Of a stretch of DNA of 64,000 nt, positions 1-11,900 are shown in pieces (positions within the stretch are counted from its first letter, which is position 1; the number at the start of each line of letters is the position of its first letter). Made by a program: the position numbers and the translations under genes. The stretch is from positions 992,001-1,056,000 of the forward strand of contig OZ244887.1 of the NCBI GenBank assembly GCA_965221415.1, given 5' to 3'. Origin of the DNA: UBA8337 sp965221415. GTDB taxonomy: Bacteria; Pseudomonadota; Alphaproteobacteria; RS24. The notes below the pieces were generated by a model, which worked only from the letters and a program-made list of their open reading frames with translations, searched no databases and was not told the origin of the DNA.

Positions 1-769
1 TACTTATAATAGCGTCACGTACACTCTCTCGACAGGTGGCACCGTGACCATTGATGCGCCTGCGACTATTGTTGCCCCTGCGGCTGGTGAAACTCCTGCG
101 GTTCTAAGATATCTTTTTCAGATTGGTAATGGCGAGGCTAAGGGGTATTTGGACTTCAGGGATGATATTAAAGTCACCAACCCAGTCAACACTAACGGCC
201 CAGGCATATCCCCGACGGAAGATAATCCCTTTGTGGTTGGCAACTATGGTGCTGTTCCAGACAGTACACCTTCAACACGAGGCCGTACAGACCTTGCAGG
301 TGAGGCGTCCGATGACGTGTTAACACTGAGCGGTGAATTTCAAACCCGAGCAGATGGCTTAAGAGGGAATGATTATTTTGTGATTTCCAGATATTTATCT
401 GGAGCGATGACGATTGATGATGGGTTTGGTACAAATACGATTCGATTTGATGATGGGGTTAAAATCACTGCGGTTATCGAAGACACAACTGACGTAAGGG
501 ATGACCCGACTTTACAAGATGAGTATCGCGCTGGTCGTCCAACAACACAAGATTTGCTTGATAATTCTATTATCACAGATGCCAGTGAAGTGATTACTTA
601 TAATAGCGTCACGTACACTCTCTCGACAGGCGGCACTGTGACCATTGTCTCCCCTACGACTATTGTTGTTCCTGCGACTGGTGAGACCCCTGCGGTTCTA
701 AGATATCTTTTTCAAATTGGCGATGGCGAAGCCAAATCCTATCTGGACTTTAGGGATGATATTAAAGTC
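1..769 (+). repeat. Duplicated FVISR-type module in giant gene 1
   Basis: Bases 1-175 and 595-769 are a direct repeat at an offset of 594 bases, which is a whole number of codons. Both encode the segment from TYNSVTYTLSTGG to YLDFRDDIKV. This is the end of two tandem copies of the module that also opens giant genes 2-4, but the copy here is clearly diverged from theirs. Confidence 0.85.
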
Positions 770-3700
770 GAGGTTGACGGCGTTATGGTGACCCCGAACG
801 ATGGCCGTGCCGACAGTAGTGCCGCCACCGCGGCCTTTGTTGTTGCGTTTGACAATGAGGCGACGGCGACTCTGTCGATTGCCTACACAGAAGCCCTTGC
901 CCCTGTGGGTGTTAGTGTGGGCGAAACGCTCACAGTCAGTGTTGATGACTGGGTTGATGCAGATGATACAGACGGAATGATGTCTACTCCTGAGTATCAG
1001 TGGTACGCGAACGGTATTCTTATTAATGGTGCCACCAGTGCTAGCTACCTCACGGCGGCGCCAGGTCAGCATAGAGTTGAGGTGACGACGGAAGATGATG
1101 AGGGTGGCACAACAGTATTGACCGCGAGCATTCAGGTTGCTGATGCCGCGATGCCGCTTTCTGGTGAAAGCACGTTGACTACCGAAAGCAACGAGATGAC
1201 TACGGTTACGTCAGTTGAGAACGACGATACTGTACTCACGCTTAGCTCGCTAGTGCAAGGTGCTGCTATTGACTGGTCATTGACAGAGAGTGCTGATTCT
1301 GAGTTCTTTATCATCACTGAGGTTGGGGACACGGGTGTTATTACGTGGCGCGAAGTGCCCGACTTTGAATCGACGACGAGTATGATTACATATGACCATC
1401 TGTTCAGGATTGAGGCCGTAGCGACAGATGATGATACTGGGGACATAGACAGGGTTCTCATCACCATTGAATTGACTGATGCGCCTGATGCGCCGGTTAT
1501 CACGAGTGGTACGGCGCTTGAGTTAGCTGAGAACACCGAAACTGGCGCTGTGGTGGCCACGCTTGCGGCGCGGGATGATGATGGTGGCGCTTTTACTTGG
1601 GCGTTGAGCGGTGATGATGATAACTTGTTTGCCATCGATGTAGCGTCGGGTGAGATTACGTGGACGGGTACGGCGTTGCTTGATTTTGAAACTGCAAGCG
1701 ACAGAAGCTTCAGTCTGCGGGCAACAGTGATAGATGATACTGGACTTCCCACCAGCAGTGACTTCACCATTACGCTGACCGATGTAAATGAGGCTCCTAT
1801 CATTGACCAAGGCGAGAATTTGAGGCATGGTGCATCTGAGAATAGCCAAACGCTGACAATACTTACAGCGCGGGATGATGATGCGTCTGATACGCTTAGA
1901 TGGTCACTGGAAGAGAGTGGTGATTATAATCTCTTTACTATCGATGAAGATACGGGTGCGATTAGGTGGCGCGCAGTGCCTGACTTTGAATCGACTGTAA
2001 GCTCTAGTTCTTCAAACAACAAAGAGTTCATAATCACGGCCATAGCGACCGATGGTAGCGGGCTTACAGACAGTGTTGTCATCAGCGTGACATTAAACGA
2101 TGCGTTCAATGAAGTCCCTGTTCTTATCGACAGTAGTGGCCGTCGGATTGAAGTTCTGGGATATGCGATTACCGCACCTGAGAACCGACCCCTCGCGACC
2201 ACGCTTACAGCGGTGGATGATGATGTTATTGATGCTAATGGTGTTCGTCTTGAGGGTGTTGTTTTTCGTGAGGGTGCTTTTACTGATAGTGATGGTCTTG
2301 TTGTTACGGATGGTGCTTTTGTTGATGTTAATGGTGCTGTTGTTGCGGATGCTGTTACTGACCCTATTACTTGGGAATTGCTCAAGGGTAAGGACGGCGA
2401 CTTATTTACTCTTGGTGAAGAAACGGGTGAGCTTAGATGGAAAGAAACACCCGATTTTGAAACCCTCACGAGTAGCAACGGCAACAAAATATTTACTGTC
2501 TTCGTTAGACCTAACAACGATAGACCTGACACCACCCTTACAGGTCTCATCACTACTGTAGAAATCACGCTAACCGATGAGAACGAAGCGCCGGTTATTA
2601 GCACCATCGTGGAGAGCTTCGCGGGGCGGGTAGCCCATGTCAATGGTCTCAGTGACTCTAATGGCCCTTTCCATTACACGGCGACGATAGTCGGCACCTC
2701 TAGCGGGATAGACATAAGCGCGGGTGGGAAGGCCTATTTGCCCGATGGCCGCGTCGCCGATATTCCGCCTGGGATGCACACAATTACGCCGCGGGCTAAC
2801 AACGAAGATAGTTACATCTGGCTTGCGCGAGCGGCTGATGGGACGTGGCAGATAGCATCGGGGGATGTTGCTAATAATGGACTAACATTAGGCACATACT
2901 ATGTTCTTGGCAGGTATACTCCTAGCACAGACACTTTTACCTATGCGGGTGTTGAAGTTACGCCGCCTGAGACACTTGCTATTGAGATTACTGGCAACAT
3001 TCAGGTCGAGTCAGCTGAGGACCAAGACGCGGTGACGACGCTTTCCGCGACGGATGTTGATGCTGATGAGAATGGTGTTCCTAACACGCTTAGTTGGTCA
3101 TTGGCAGAGACGGGTGACCATGCCTTGTTTACTATCGATGAAGACACGGGTGAGATTACGTGGAGTTCGACGCCTAATTTCGAGTCGACGACCAGTGCGG
3201 CTGGCGGCGACCATGTGTTTATGGTGACCGCCATAGTTAGCGATGGCACCACCACAGACGATATCGACCTTATCATTACGCTGACTGATGAAAACGACGC
3301 CCCTGTTATCGGCGTGCGCCGCATCGAGGACTTCACGGGACGGCGGGATGTTAATGTCAATGGGGAAGATGACACCGATGGCGTTTTCCATCACACGGCG
3401 ACGATAGTCGCGGATGGTACGATTGACCCCATGCCCGTCTTCCGTAAGTTTGAGGTACGCATAGAAGAGGCTGCGGTGGCTTATTTGCCCGATGGCACTG
3501 AAATAAATATTCCGCTTGGAACATATCAGGTAGCGGACACGAACGACATCGATAGTTATGTCTGGCTCGAAGAAGACCCTGCCAATGCGGGAACATGGCG
3601 GCTAAACACTGCTCCAATGGGGTCGTATACGTCCATATTGGGACGACCTCTAATACCGTCGGGTTTACCGACAGATGGCCGCCCATTCTATGTTCTTGGG

Positions 3701-5893
3701 CAATTTGAGGCTGGCAATTATGGTTTTCGCTATTATGGCACTGAAGTCACATCCGCTTCGCCTGTGATGGATAGGGTGCTTAACCTTGAGACGAGTTCCC
3801 TTGTTGCTGACAGCCGCATCGATGGCTTCACGGGGCGACGGGATGTCCGTGTCAATGAGGAAAATACCGATTCTGGCACTTTCCACCACACGGTGATAAT
3901 AGACACAACCCAAGGGAGCTTGGATATAGACATAAGCGGAAGTACGGTAACCTATTCGCCCGATGGTACTGTCGTTAATATTGCGAAGGCCTATTTGCCT
4001 GATGGCACTGCCGTAAATGTTCAGACTGGCGCTCACACTATCACGACATCTGACCTCACCAATATTCCTGTCTGGCTTGAAGATGTTGATATGGATGGGA
4101 TTTGGGAAGTGAACCATGCGACGAGCAGTACGGATTTTGCACGCTTTGGGCGTCCATATTACTCTCTTGGAACATTTGATAGTGAAAATTTTGTTTTTAA
4201 CTATCTTGGCACCGAAATTACGCCACTTTCGCCGCTTGAGCTTAGGACGATTATTCTTGAGATGAGTATTGAGTCGATTGAAAACGAACAAATGGTGACG
4301 ACGATTTTAGCTTCAGATGCTGATGCTGGGGATACGCCTGATTCTCTTAGCTGGTCATTAGAAGCGAGTGACGCGAGTGCGACTGATTATCTTTTGTTTA
4401 CCATCAATGAAAATACGGGTGCGCTTACGTGGACCAACACGCCTGATTTTGAAACATTCTCGAGCAGTGCAGGCAGCAATGTGTTCAGCATAACCGTCGT
4501 CGCGACCGATGATAGCGGGGCATCGGGCAGGGCTGAACTCACCGTGACATTGATGGATGAAATCGAAGATCCTGCCTTTGGGCGCGCTAGGCGGCCTGAT
4601 GACACACCTGATGGCGCGCCTGCCCTTGGCAGGTCACTGAGCCTGCCTATAGATGCGGAGGATGTCCTTGGGGACTCATTTACTCAACCTATATTTGTGG
4701 TCGATAGGGAAGACCTCGCGGTGGGCGAGCTTGTCGGCACGCTTATCGTGATAGATAATGACCTCAGTGGCCTTACATGGGCCATCGTGGCGAGTCCAGT
4801 CATCGACCCAAATACGGGTCAACCAGAGCTCAACGATGACGGTGTTCCATTGCGCGATGGTGCTGGTAATCCAGTGCGCGACGGCGCCGGTAATCCAATC
4901 ATTGACGAGAGTACTCGTACTGTAAAGATGGTGCCGCGTGGTGATGGCAATCTGTTTACTCTCACGCCTGACACCCAGCCGACTGGCGAAAGTGAGATTA
5001 CATGGGCCGCCTTGCCTGATTCTGGATTGGCAAAAAGCAATTTTTCACTCATTGTTCGCGCTGACACGAGCGACCTAGCATCAATTTCCTCTTTTGTGAG
5101 TGTGGTGTTGATGGATAAGACTGGCACTGGTGCTGCTGCCGATACGTTGGATTTGAGTGCTGCACCTAATGCGCGGGTTATCCAAGGGGGTGCGCTAGAT
5201 GATACAATCACCGCCAGTGCGTATGGCGATACCATCGCAGGCGGCTATGGTGACGATGACATCGCCTTAACAACAGCGCACGCGGTCCGAAGATTTGATA
5301 AAGACGGTAGATTTATCCGTGATGACGACACGGAAACTGAGGTCATCACGGAGGTTCCAGTTCCCCGCACGAATAAGGTAGGTTATCGGTGGGAAAGTGG
5401 TACGACCTCTACCGCGACGGATGGCGGCGACACGGTGACAGGCTTTATACGTGGCGCAGACCAACTGGTCTTTGTCGATATCGATACAGCATCGGCGATT
5501 ACAAACTTCATCAACTTTATCGGTTACGCTCAGGCGGACGGCGTTGCGGGTAATGCGAACGACTTAATTACCTTTGCGTTCAGTCAAGACGGCGCAGATG
5601 CCTTGACAAGTATCGAGATTGTTTTTGGCAATGCTGGCACAACAGATGGCTCAACAGCTGGTGGGGCCGATTCTAACAGGCTTACTATTACATTCGCAGA
5701 GGCGATAGACCTTGCCGAGCAAAGAGAGATATTTGGCGTCACTGACCTTAGCTCTATCCTCGTAGAGGAGAGCGGCAAGCTCGTTCTTAAGTCAAATTAT
5801 GATGCTGTTGATGACATCCTCGGCAGCACGACTGAGTTTGATGGCATAATATTTGCCGATGATGCGAACAGCCTCGGCTTTGACATCATCTAA
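2..5893 (+). CDS. Giant cadherin-like repeat protein 1 with RTX-like C-terminus (5' end outside window)
   Basis: The reading frame is already open at the left edge, so the 5' end is missing; a GTG at 44 lies inside a repeat and is not the start. The order seen is: end of one FVISR-type module (to 175), a second copy (about 363-769), an Ig-like segment (about 854-1110), four cadherin-like domains (about 1207-2600), an FTGR module (near 2609), a cadherin-like domain, two adjacent FTGR modules (near 3325 and 3821), two more cadherin-like domains, and an RTX-like tail from about 5141 ending in LGFDII. Cadherin-like units show the pattern AENQ..TTL.A.D, then W.L, then F.ID..TG.I.W, then PD.E. I saw no cysteine. 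By family knowledge, RTX tails bind calcium and direct type I secretion; a secreted or surface adhesin role is inferred. By comparison with gene 2, the true start should lie about 550 bases left of the window. Confidence 0.85.
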   Translation, partial: TYNSVTYTLSTGGTVTIDAPATIVAPAAGETPAVLRYLFQIGNGEAKGYLDFRDDIKVTNPVNTNGPGISPTEDNPFVVGNYGAVPDSTPSTRGRTDLAGEASDDVLTLSGEFQTRADGLRGNDYFVISRYLSGAMTIDDGFGTNTIRFDDGVKITAVIEDTTDVRDDPTLQDEYRAGRPTTQDLLDNSIITDASEVITYNSVTYTLSTGGTVTIVSPTTIVVPATGETPAVLRYLFQIGDGEAKSYLDFRDDIKVEVDGVMVTPNDGRADSSAATAAFVVAFDNEATATLSIAYTEALAPVGVSVGETLTVSVDDWVDADDTDGMMSTPEYQWYANGILINGATSASYLTAAPGQHRVEVTTEDDEGGTTVLTASIQVADAAMPLSGESTLTTESNEMTTVTSVENDDTVLTLSSLVQGAAIDWSLTESADSEFFIITEVGDTGVITWREVPDFESTTSMITYDHLFRIEAVATDDDTGDIDRVLITIELTDAPDAPVITSGTALELAENTETGAVVATLAARDDDGGAFTWALSGDDDNLFAIDVASGEITWTGTALLDFETASDRSFSLRATVIDDTGLPTSSDFTITLTDVNEAPIIDQGENLRHGASENSQTLTILTARDDDASDTLRWSLEESGDYNLFTIDEDTGAIRWRAVPDFESTVSSSSSNNKEFIITAIATDGSGLTDSVVISVTLNDAFNEVPVLIDSSGRRIEVLGYAITAPENRPLATTLTAVDDDVIDANGVRLEGVVFREGAFTDSDGLVVTDGAFVDVNGAVVADAVTDPITWELLKGKDGDLFTLGEETGELRWKETPDFETLTSSNGNKIFTVFVRPNNDRPDTTLTGLITTVEITLTDENEAPVISTIVESFAGRVAHVNGLSDSNGPFHYTATIVGTSSGIDISAGGKAYLPDGRVADIPPGMHTITPRANNEDSYIWLARAADGTWQIASGDVANNGLTLGTYYVLGRYTPSTDTFTYAGVEVTPPETLAIEITGNIQVESAEDQDAVTTLSATDVDADENGVPNTLSWSLAETGDHALFTIDEDTGEITWSSTPNFESTTSAAGGDHVFMVTAIVSDGTTTDDIDLIITLTDENDAPVIGVRRIEDFTGRRDVNVNGEDDTDGVFHHTATIVADGTIDPMPVFRKFEVRIEEAAVAYLPDGTEINIPLGTYQVADTNDIDSYVWLEEDPANAGTWRLNTAPMGSYTSILGRPLIPSGLPTDGRPFYVLGQFEAGNYGFRYYGTEVTSASPVMDRVLNLETSSLVADSRIDGFTGRRDVRVNEENTDSGTFHHTVIIDTTQGSLDIDISGSTVTYSPDGTVVNIAKAYLPDGTAVNVQTGAHTITTSDLTNIPVWLEDVDMDGIWEVNHATSSTDFARFGRPYYSLGTFDSENFVFNYLGTEITPLSPLELRTIILEMSIESIENEQMVTTILASDADAGDTPDSLSWSLEASDASATDYLLFTINENTGALTWTNTPDFETFSSSAGSNVFSITVVATDDSGASGRAELTVTLMDEIEDPAFGRARRPDDTPDGAPALGRSLSLPIDAEDVLGDSFTQPIFVVDREDLAVGELVGTLIVIDNDLSGLTWAIVASPVIDPNTGQPELNDDGVPLRDGAGNPVRDGAGNPIIDESTRTVKMVPRGDGNLFTLTPDTQPTGESEITWAALPDSGLAKSNFSLIVRADTSDLASISSFVSVVLMDKTGTGAAADTLDLSAAPNARVIQGGALDDTITASAYGDTIAGGYGDDDIALTTAHAVRRFDKDGRFIRDDDTETEVITEVPVPRTNKVGYRWESGTTSTATDGGDTVTGFIRGADQLVFVDIDTASAITNFINFIGYAQADGVAGNANDLITFAFSQDGADALTSIEIVFGNAGTTDGSTAGGADSNRLTITFAEAIDLAEQREIFGVTDLSSILVEESGKLVLKSNYDAVDDILGSTTEFDGIIFADDANSLGFDII
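5141..5893 (+). other. RTX-like C-terminal region of giant gene 1
   Basis: The segment contains DTLDLSAAPNARVIQGG, DDTITASAYGDTIAGGYGDDDI and then GGDTVTGFIRGADQLVF, the usual sequence of an RTX beta-roll followed by the type I secretion tail domain. It closes with LGFDII. The end of giant gene 4 is homologous throughout. Confidence 0.75.
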
Positions 5894-5921
5894 CACCTTG
5901 AGTACAGTATGGAGTAGAGGG

Positions 5922-5939
5922 TTCGCGTCTGTGCGCGAA
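5922..5939 (+). other. Short hairpin between giant genes 1 and 2
   Basis: TTCGCG (5922-5927) can pair with CGCGAA (5934-5939) across a six-base loop, 29 bases after the stop codon of giant gene 1. There is no T-run after it, so a Rho-independent terminator is not supported. It may be only a weak transcription or mRNA-end signal. Confidence 0.25.
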
Positions 5940-5970
5940 TCTTTGCGCGTGAAATAACAACAACAAAAAT

Positions 5971-5974
5971 GGAG
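5971..5974 (+). promoter_or_regulatory. Ribosome binding site of giant gene 2
   Basis: GGAG lies eight bases before the ATG at 5983 and supports that start. The first residues MTFTLSAPVVATEG match the starts of giant genes 3 and 4. Confidence 0.6.
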
Positions 5975-5982
5975 CAAAAGCC

Positions 5983-8900
5983 ATGACATTTACCCTTTCT
6001 GCCCCTGTAGTCGCCACTGAAGGCACACTTTATAGTTTTGATATCACGCCGACTGCGGCTCTGGCAGATGCGACGACGATACGTTGGGTGATTGTCCCGA
6101 AAGGGGCGTTGCCGGTCACAAGTTCTGACTTTCCTTCTCTGACAGGGATGCTTAGCTTTACGTCTGGCGCGACCACTGCACAAACCGTGACCTTCATACC
6201 AACCGATGATGCAAGACGAGAAATATCAAAAGACTTTGAGCTGCGTATTTATGATGCCGCTGATATGGCCAGTGAACCCACCGCACTTGATACACAAGTC
6301 GTCACGCTCAGAGATAATGATGATGCCACAGGGACTTATGGTAACGAGCTTCTCACCGGTAATGGTGATGCAAATATCATAGGTTTTGGTACGGCGCATG
6401 GCGTTATAGCGAATGGTAGTGCTGGTAGTGATTTCTATGTGATTAGCCGTTTCCAGTATGGGAATGTTGAGATAACCGATACAGTTGGAACGAACCTTGT
6501 CAAGTTTGATGCTGGTGTGACGATAACGGATTATGATGAAGAAAGTGCTGATGGTTTTGTTAAGGTAATCTCCCGTGTTGATTTGACGCTTTCGACGGGT
6601 GCTGTGATTACGATTATCAACCCTGTTGGTAAGTTTGTATTCCAGCTTGGTAGTGACCCGATTATTACGACCTATGATGAGTTTAAGGGGGAGATTAGGG
6701 CAGAAGGCAGCAATGAGACCAGTACTTTAAGGAATAACGAAGCTTTTCAGGTGCTGACGGCGACAACTGACCCAGACATTTCTGGTAATAGTCTATCTGC
6801 TCAATTTTCTCCTTCTTTTGGTTCTGCGAATGTAGATGTATTCAGTTCGGCTTCTACTTTTGGGTTTAGCCAAAATGGTAGTGCTGGCGATGATTTCTAT
6901 GTGATTAGCCGTTTCCAATACGGGAATGTTGAGATAACCGATACAGTTGGAACGAACCTTATCAAGTTTGATGTCGGTGTGACGATAACGGATTATGATG
7001 AGGAAAGTGCTGATGGTTTTGTTAAGGTAATCTCTCGTGTTGATTTGACGCTTTCGACGGGTGCTGTGATTACGATTATCAACCCTGTTGGTAAGTTTGT
7101 ATTCCAGCTTGGTGATGATGATGTTATTGCGACCTATGATGAGTTTAAGGGGGAGATTAGGGCAGAAGGCAGCAATGAGACCAGTACTTTAAGGAATAAC
7201 GAAGCTTTCTCCATTCCTATCCCATCGGGAGATGCCGATGCGGTGTTTGACGATGGGCCGACTGATTTTACTTTGGTCGAGCAGCAAGATGGTCGCACGG
7301 AGGCGATTATCATCGGGACTGTGGCGGCCACCGATGCCAATCGCGACCCGATTACCTATAGTCTGACCGCAGACACCTCAGCGGGTGAGGATGCCACTGG
7401 TTTTGAAATCGATACGAACGGCCAGATTACATACACTGGCTCAGGACTGACTCACGCAAACACTCAGACAGTTAGCTTTACGGTTGTTGCCGAATCTACT
7501 GGCGCAGATGGCACAGACACCGAAGTTACCCAAAGCGTCACGATTAATGTCGTTGCGAACACGCCGCCGAGCATTACGCAAAGCCAGACCACCACCATTA
7601 ATGGTTTCACAGGCCACGCGAATCTCTATGCCAATGGCCGCGATGCAACCGATGGCCTTTTCCATTACACGGGGACGATAGCCCATACTTTCGGGAATCG
7701 GGAAGTAACTGTCACGGGGGTGCAGGTTTATTTGCCCGATGGCACTATCGTCGATGTTCCAGATTATGATGCTACTACTCCCTTCCAAGCCATAACATAT
7801 GGGTTTGGGGGTTACCTCTGGTTGTCCGACCCGACTGGCAATGGTGATTGGCAGCTAAATCCAGGGGGAGGCAGCCTGCCGCCGCCGATGGAAGATGGAA
7901 TCTATGTTCTTGGGTACTATGATGCTGACGAGGAGGTTTTTTACTACCCGTATAGTAGTGATGCGGGCGGTGGTTATCCTAGCAGTGGCAGGTCTGGTGG
8001 ATTCGTTATGGATACGACTGTTGTCAGTATGCCTGTGGCTCTTGCGCTTAGGGTGGCTGACGGTGAAGATGCGGTAACGACGCTTGCCGCAACGGATATG
8101 ACAGCTGGTGCGCGCCCCCTCACATGGAGCTTGAGCGGTGCAGACCACAACTTGTTTGACATCGATAGTGATGGTGCGATTACGTGGGACGAAACGCCTG
8201 ATTATGATGCCTTAAATAGCCGTGCGGGCACCAAAGTGTTCACCTTCACGGCGACGGTGACAGATAGTAGCGGCGCAACAGACAGTATTGCGCTTACTGT
8301 GACATTGCTTGACAACACCCCTCCTGTTGTCGGGACTGTCATTGATGGCTTCACGGGACGGGTGGATGCTTTTGCTAATGGCGAGGATGACAGTGATGGC
8401 CTTTTTCATTACACAGGCGATGTAGAACTTGTTAGCATCGGCACGCTTGGCAACCTTATCGAGTTTAGGGTCGGTGGCGATAGCAATATAATTTACTTGC
8501 CCGATGGCACAATCATTGAATATGAACCGGGCAATTTTGGTCTTACAATCACTCCAGGTGGTAGTGGTTATCTCTGGGCTGCCCTTGGCGACCATGATGA
8601 CGATACCACCACACCCGATGTCTGGGGACTAACTACGGGTGTTACGCTTCCGACATCTGGTACTTTCTATGTTCTTGGACAAATCACGCAGGACATTAAT
8701 AATAATCTTGTGCAATCTGGTCGTGCCGTGACCGATGAGCAGCTTATCATTGCGCGTGATACGCTTGCGGTGGATTCGGCTGAGAACCAGTTTGTCGTGA
8801 CGACGCTTTCGGCGATGGATGTGGATGGTGATGCCGTCACGTGGACGCTGACGGGTGGGGCGGACATGAACCGTTTTACCATCGGCAGCACGACGGGTGA

Positions 8901-11900
8901 GATTAGGTGGGCAGAACGGCCTGATTATGAAACGCTTAATAGTGCCGATAGCGACAAAGACTTCATTGTGATAGCCACGGCGAGCGATGGACGCGGCGGC
9001 ACAGACAGCATTACGGTGACGGTGACATTAACCGATGTGGCGCTTGAGACAGCGCCTGTTATTGGGACTATCCTTGCGACGGGTTTCACGGGGTATACGA
9101 ATGTCAATGTCAATGGCGAGGATGCCGATAATGGCGTTTTTCATCACACCATAACGTTGTCTGAGACTGATGCGGGCGGGGCTAATCGGGTTATAAGCAT
9201 AAGCGCGGGTGAGGTTTATTTATCCGATGGCACAATCCTAAATATTGCGGCTGAAACCGCCTCCAGTATCGACACTGGCAGCCTCGATTTTGTTCATGTT
9301 TGGCTTGAAGACCCTAACGGTGATGGGGTCTGGACGCTAGACAGGGGTGGCAGCAGGCCTGCGGCTGGCACAGCTTATGTTCTTGGGCGTTTTGACGTTG
9401 ACAACAGTATTTTTCTATATGGTGGTGAATCTGTGACCGATGGGATTGCTGCCAATAGTCCTAGCACGCTTGAGATTGACTCGCTTGAGGCGCAAGATGC
9501 GGTGACAACGCTTACCGCGACGGATGAAACGCCGAATGGTCAGCTGTGGAGTTTGGACGATGCGACGTCATCTACGGCGGATGCGCGGCTGTTTGATATT
9601 GATGAAGATACGGGTGTGGTGACGTGGAAGACTGCGCCCACTTTCGGCACGACTTTAAGTACAGATTCGACTGCGCCTAATGTATTCCGCGTCACGGCGC
9701 GGGTGACGGATGAAAGCGGGCTTTCTGACACGGTTGAGCTTGTTGTGACGTTGGTGGACAACACCGCGCCGGTTATTAACGTTGTCATTGAGGACTTCAC
9801 GGGACAGACGGATGTCCCTCTCAATCGTGCCGATCCCAATAGTGAAGTTTTCCATTACACAGGCATGGTGCGGACTCCGGACGGGGGAACTGCCTATACA
9901 GAGGACATCGTCATTTACTTGAATGATGGCACAGTCCTAGAGGTTCCAGATTTGTCTGTCGCGACCAACTATGAAGGTTCTGTATTTTGGGTGGCACTTG
10001 TCGATGATGATAGCAACCCTAGCACGCCGGCTGTCTGGCAATTTTTTGAGAGTGGTACCTCGTCATACCCACCGAGTGGCACAGCCTATATTTTTGGGTG
10101 GTATGATATTGACGGGGTAGAGGCCTATGTGCCATTTGGCACTGCCGCCACGAATGAGCCGCTTACCCTTGAAGGTGTTAGCATGCTTGATGTTAATGCA
10201 GACGAGAACGACCGCGCGGTGACGACGCTGTCCGCGACGGATGCCACGCCGAATGGCCTCACGTGGAGCTTGGACGTAGGCGGTGATGCGGCGCTGTTTG
10301 AAATCAACCCGACGACGGGTGTGATTAGGTGGCGCGAAAATCCTGATTTTGAATCGACTGTAAGTTCTAGTTCTTCGGACAACAAAGAGTTCACCTTCAC
10401 GGCCAGAGCGACCGATAGTGTTGGCGATTCGAGCACTGTTACCGTCACGGTTAATTTGCAAGATGTGAATGACGCGCCGGTGATTAACCAAAACGGCGGC
10501 GTTATTGAGGGCTTCACGGGGTATGTAAATGTCGCTATCGATGGTAATAATGGCGATATTAACAGTTTCCATCACACGGCGGAGGTTGACATTGTTGCTC
10601 ATGACGATGGCACCTATACAGCGACCATAGGCGCGGGCGGGGTGGCTTATTTGCCCGATGGCACTGTCGCCACTATTCCGTCTGGGGCGCACACGACCAC
10701 ATCTGGTTCTGTCTGGATTGAGCGAGCGAGTGATGGGACATGGCAAATCGGTTTGACTGAGCAGTTCCCGACTGATGGCACCCCATATTATGTTCTTGGA
10801 TTCTTTGATATAACTGGTCGCATGTTTGGCACTACTGCTAGGCAAGTTACAGATGGAACGCTTGTTCTTCCTGTTGTGGTGCGCTCGGACGAAAACGACG
10901 ACGCGGTGGTGACGCTTTCCGCCACAGATGCGGATGGTGATGACGTCACGTGGAGCTTGGGCAACGTGGTCACGTTTCACTCTGTCAGCACGGATGCGTC
11001 ACTGTTTACCATCACCGAGGATGGCGATGGCAATGGCGTGATAAGGTGGCGCAACGCGCCTGATTTTGAAACGGCGGACAGGCACCTCTTCATTTTTGAG
11101 GCGATAGCCACCGATGAGAGCGAGGCGCAGAGCAGTCAGGTCATTAACGTTATCCTTGAGGATGCGAATGACGCGCCGTCTATCGACCGTTCTCAAATCG
11201 CTGAATCGACCGAGCTTGAGGCGACGGCTACGCCATATGGTAGCACGATATATAGGGGCGGTGACGACGCGACCGAAGCCCGGCAGATTACAGCTCTGAC
11301 GGATGGCAATACGGGACAATCGAATGAACAAGGGCAACTGACACCCATCGTATGGAGTGGGCCAGGTATCACGGGTTATCGTCCGCGCAACGCTGATGGC
11401 GAAACCCTGACATTCACGCTTGATGATGGCTACACGCAAGGCCGTGTCGAGATTTATACCCGCGCATCTGGTACTTCTGAACGGCTCATTGATGACTCAA
11501 CGGTGCAATTCTGGCTTGATGGCACAGCCGTTGGCACTGCGCTGACGATTAGGAGTACTGCGGCAGTGAATCACGTGTCTGATGATGGGGATGTCACGGC
11601 CAAATTCGAGGTCGCGCCGCCGGTTGGTTTGGTGTTTGATGAAGTCCGCATTACTTTTTCTGGCGAAGACCAACAAATCGCCGAAGTCGATATTTTTGGC
11701 ATTGCACTTGATGATGCGATTGATGTTCCTGAGAACACAAGGGACGTGATAACGCTTGAGGCGACTGACCAAGATATCGACCTCGCTGCGGGCGATTCTC
11801 CCTCTTGGCGTTGGGAGTTGGCGGGCGGACCAGATGTTGCTTTGTTCTCCATCAATGGCGCAACGGGTGAGGTTACGTGGAAAGTCGCGCCTGAATACGA

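Larger units (their letters stand above)
5983..7209 (+). repeat. 1.2 kb direct repeat, copy A (start of giant gene 2)
   Basis: These 1227 bases recur nearly unchanged at 20335-21552 and 30598-31818, all in frame from the start codon to the residues NNEAF. Copy A differs by three extra codons near 6270 (DMASEPTALDT versus DDSTPLDT). Similarity to copy B continues more weakly to about 7435. Confidence 0.92.

Noticed and set aside
44..46. GTG at 44 as the start of giant gene 1
   Set aside because: The frame is open to the window edge and the sequence before it matches the repeat at 595-640, so this is an internal valine codon.
1132..1803. Long open frames on the minus strand of the giant genes (also 1924-2643, 10063-10980, 11497-12636, 40233-41045 and others)
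   Set aside because: They are antisense shadows of a repetitive, codon-biased coding strand; they are serine- or arginine-rich without domain motifs and lie fully inside clear domain-bearing genes.
5894..5982. Rho-independent terminator between giant genes 1 and 2
   Set aside because: The hairpin at 5922-5939 is short and has no following T-run.
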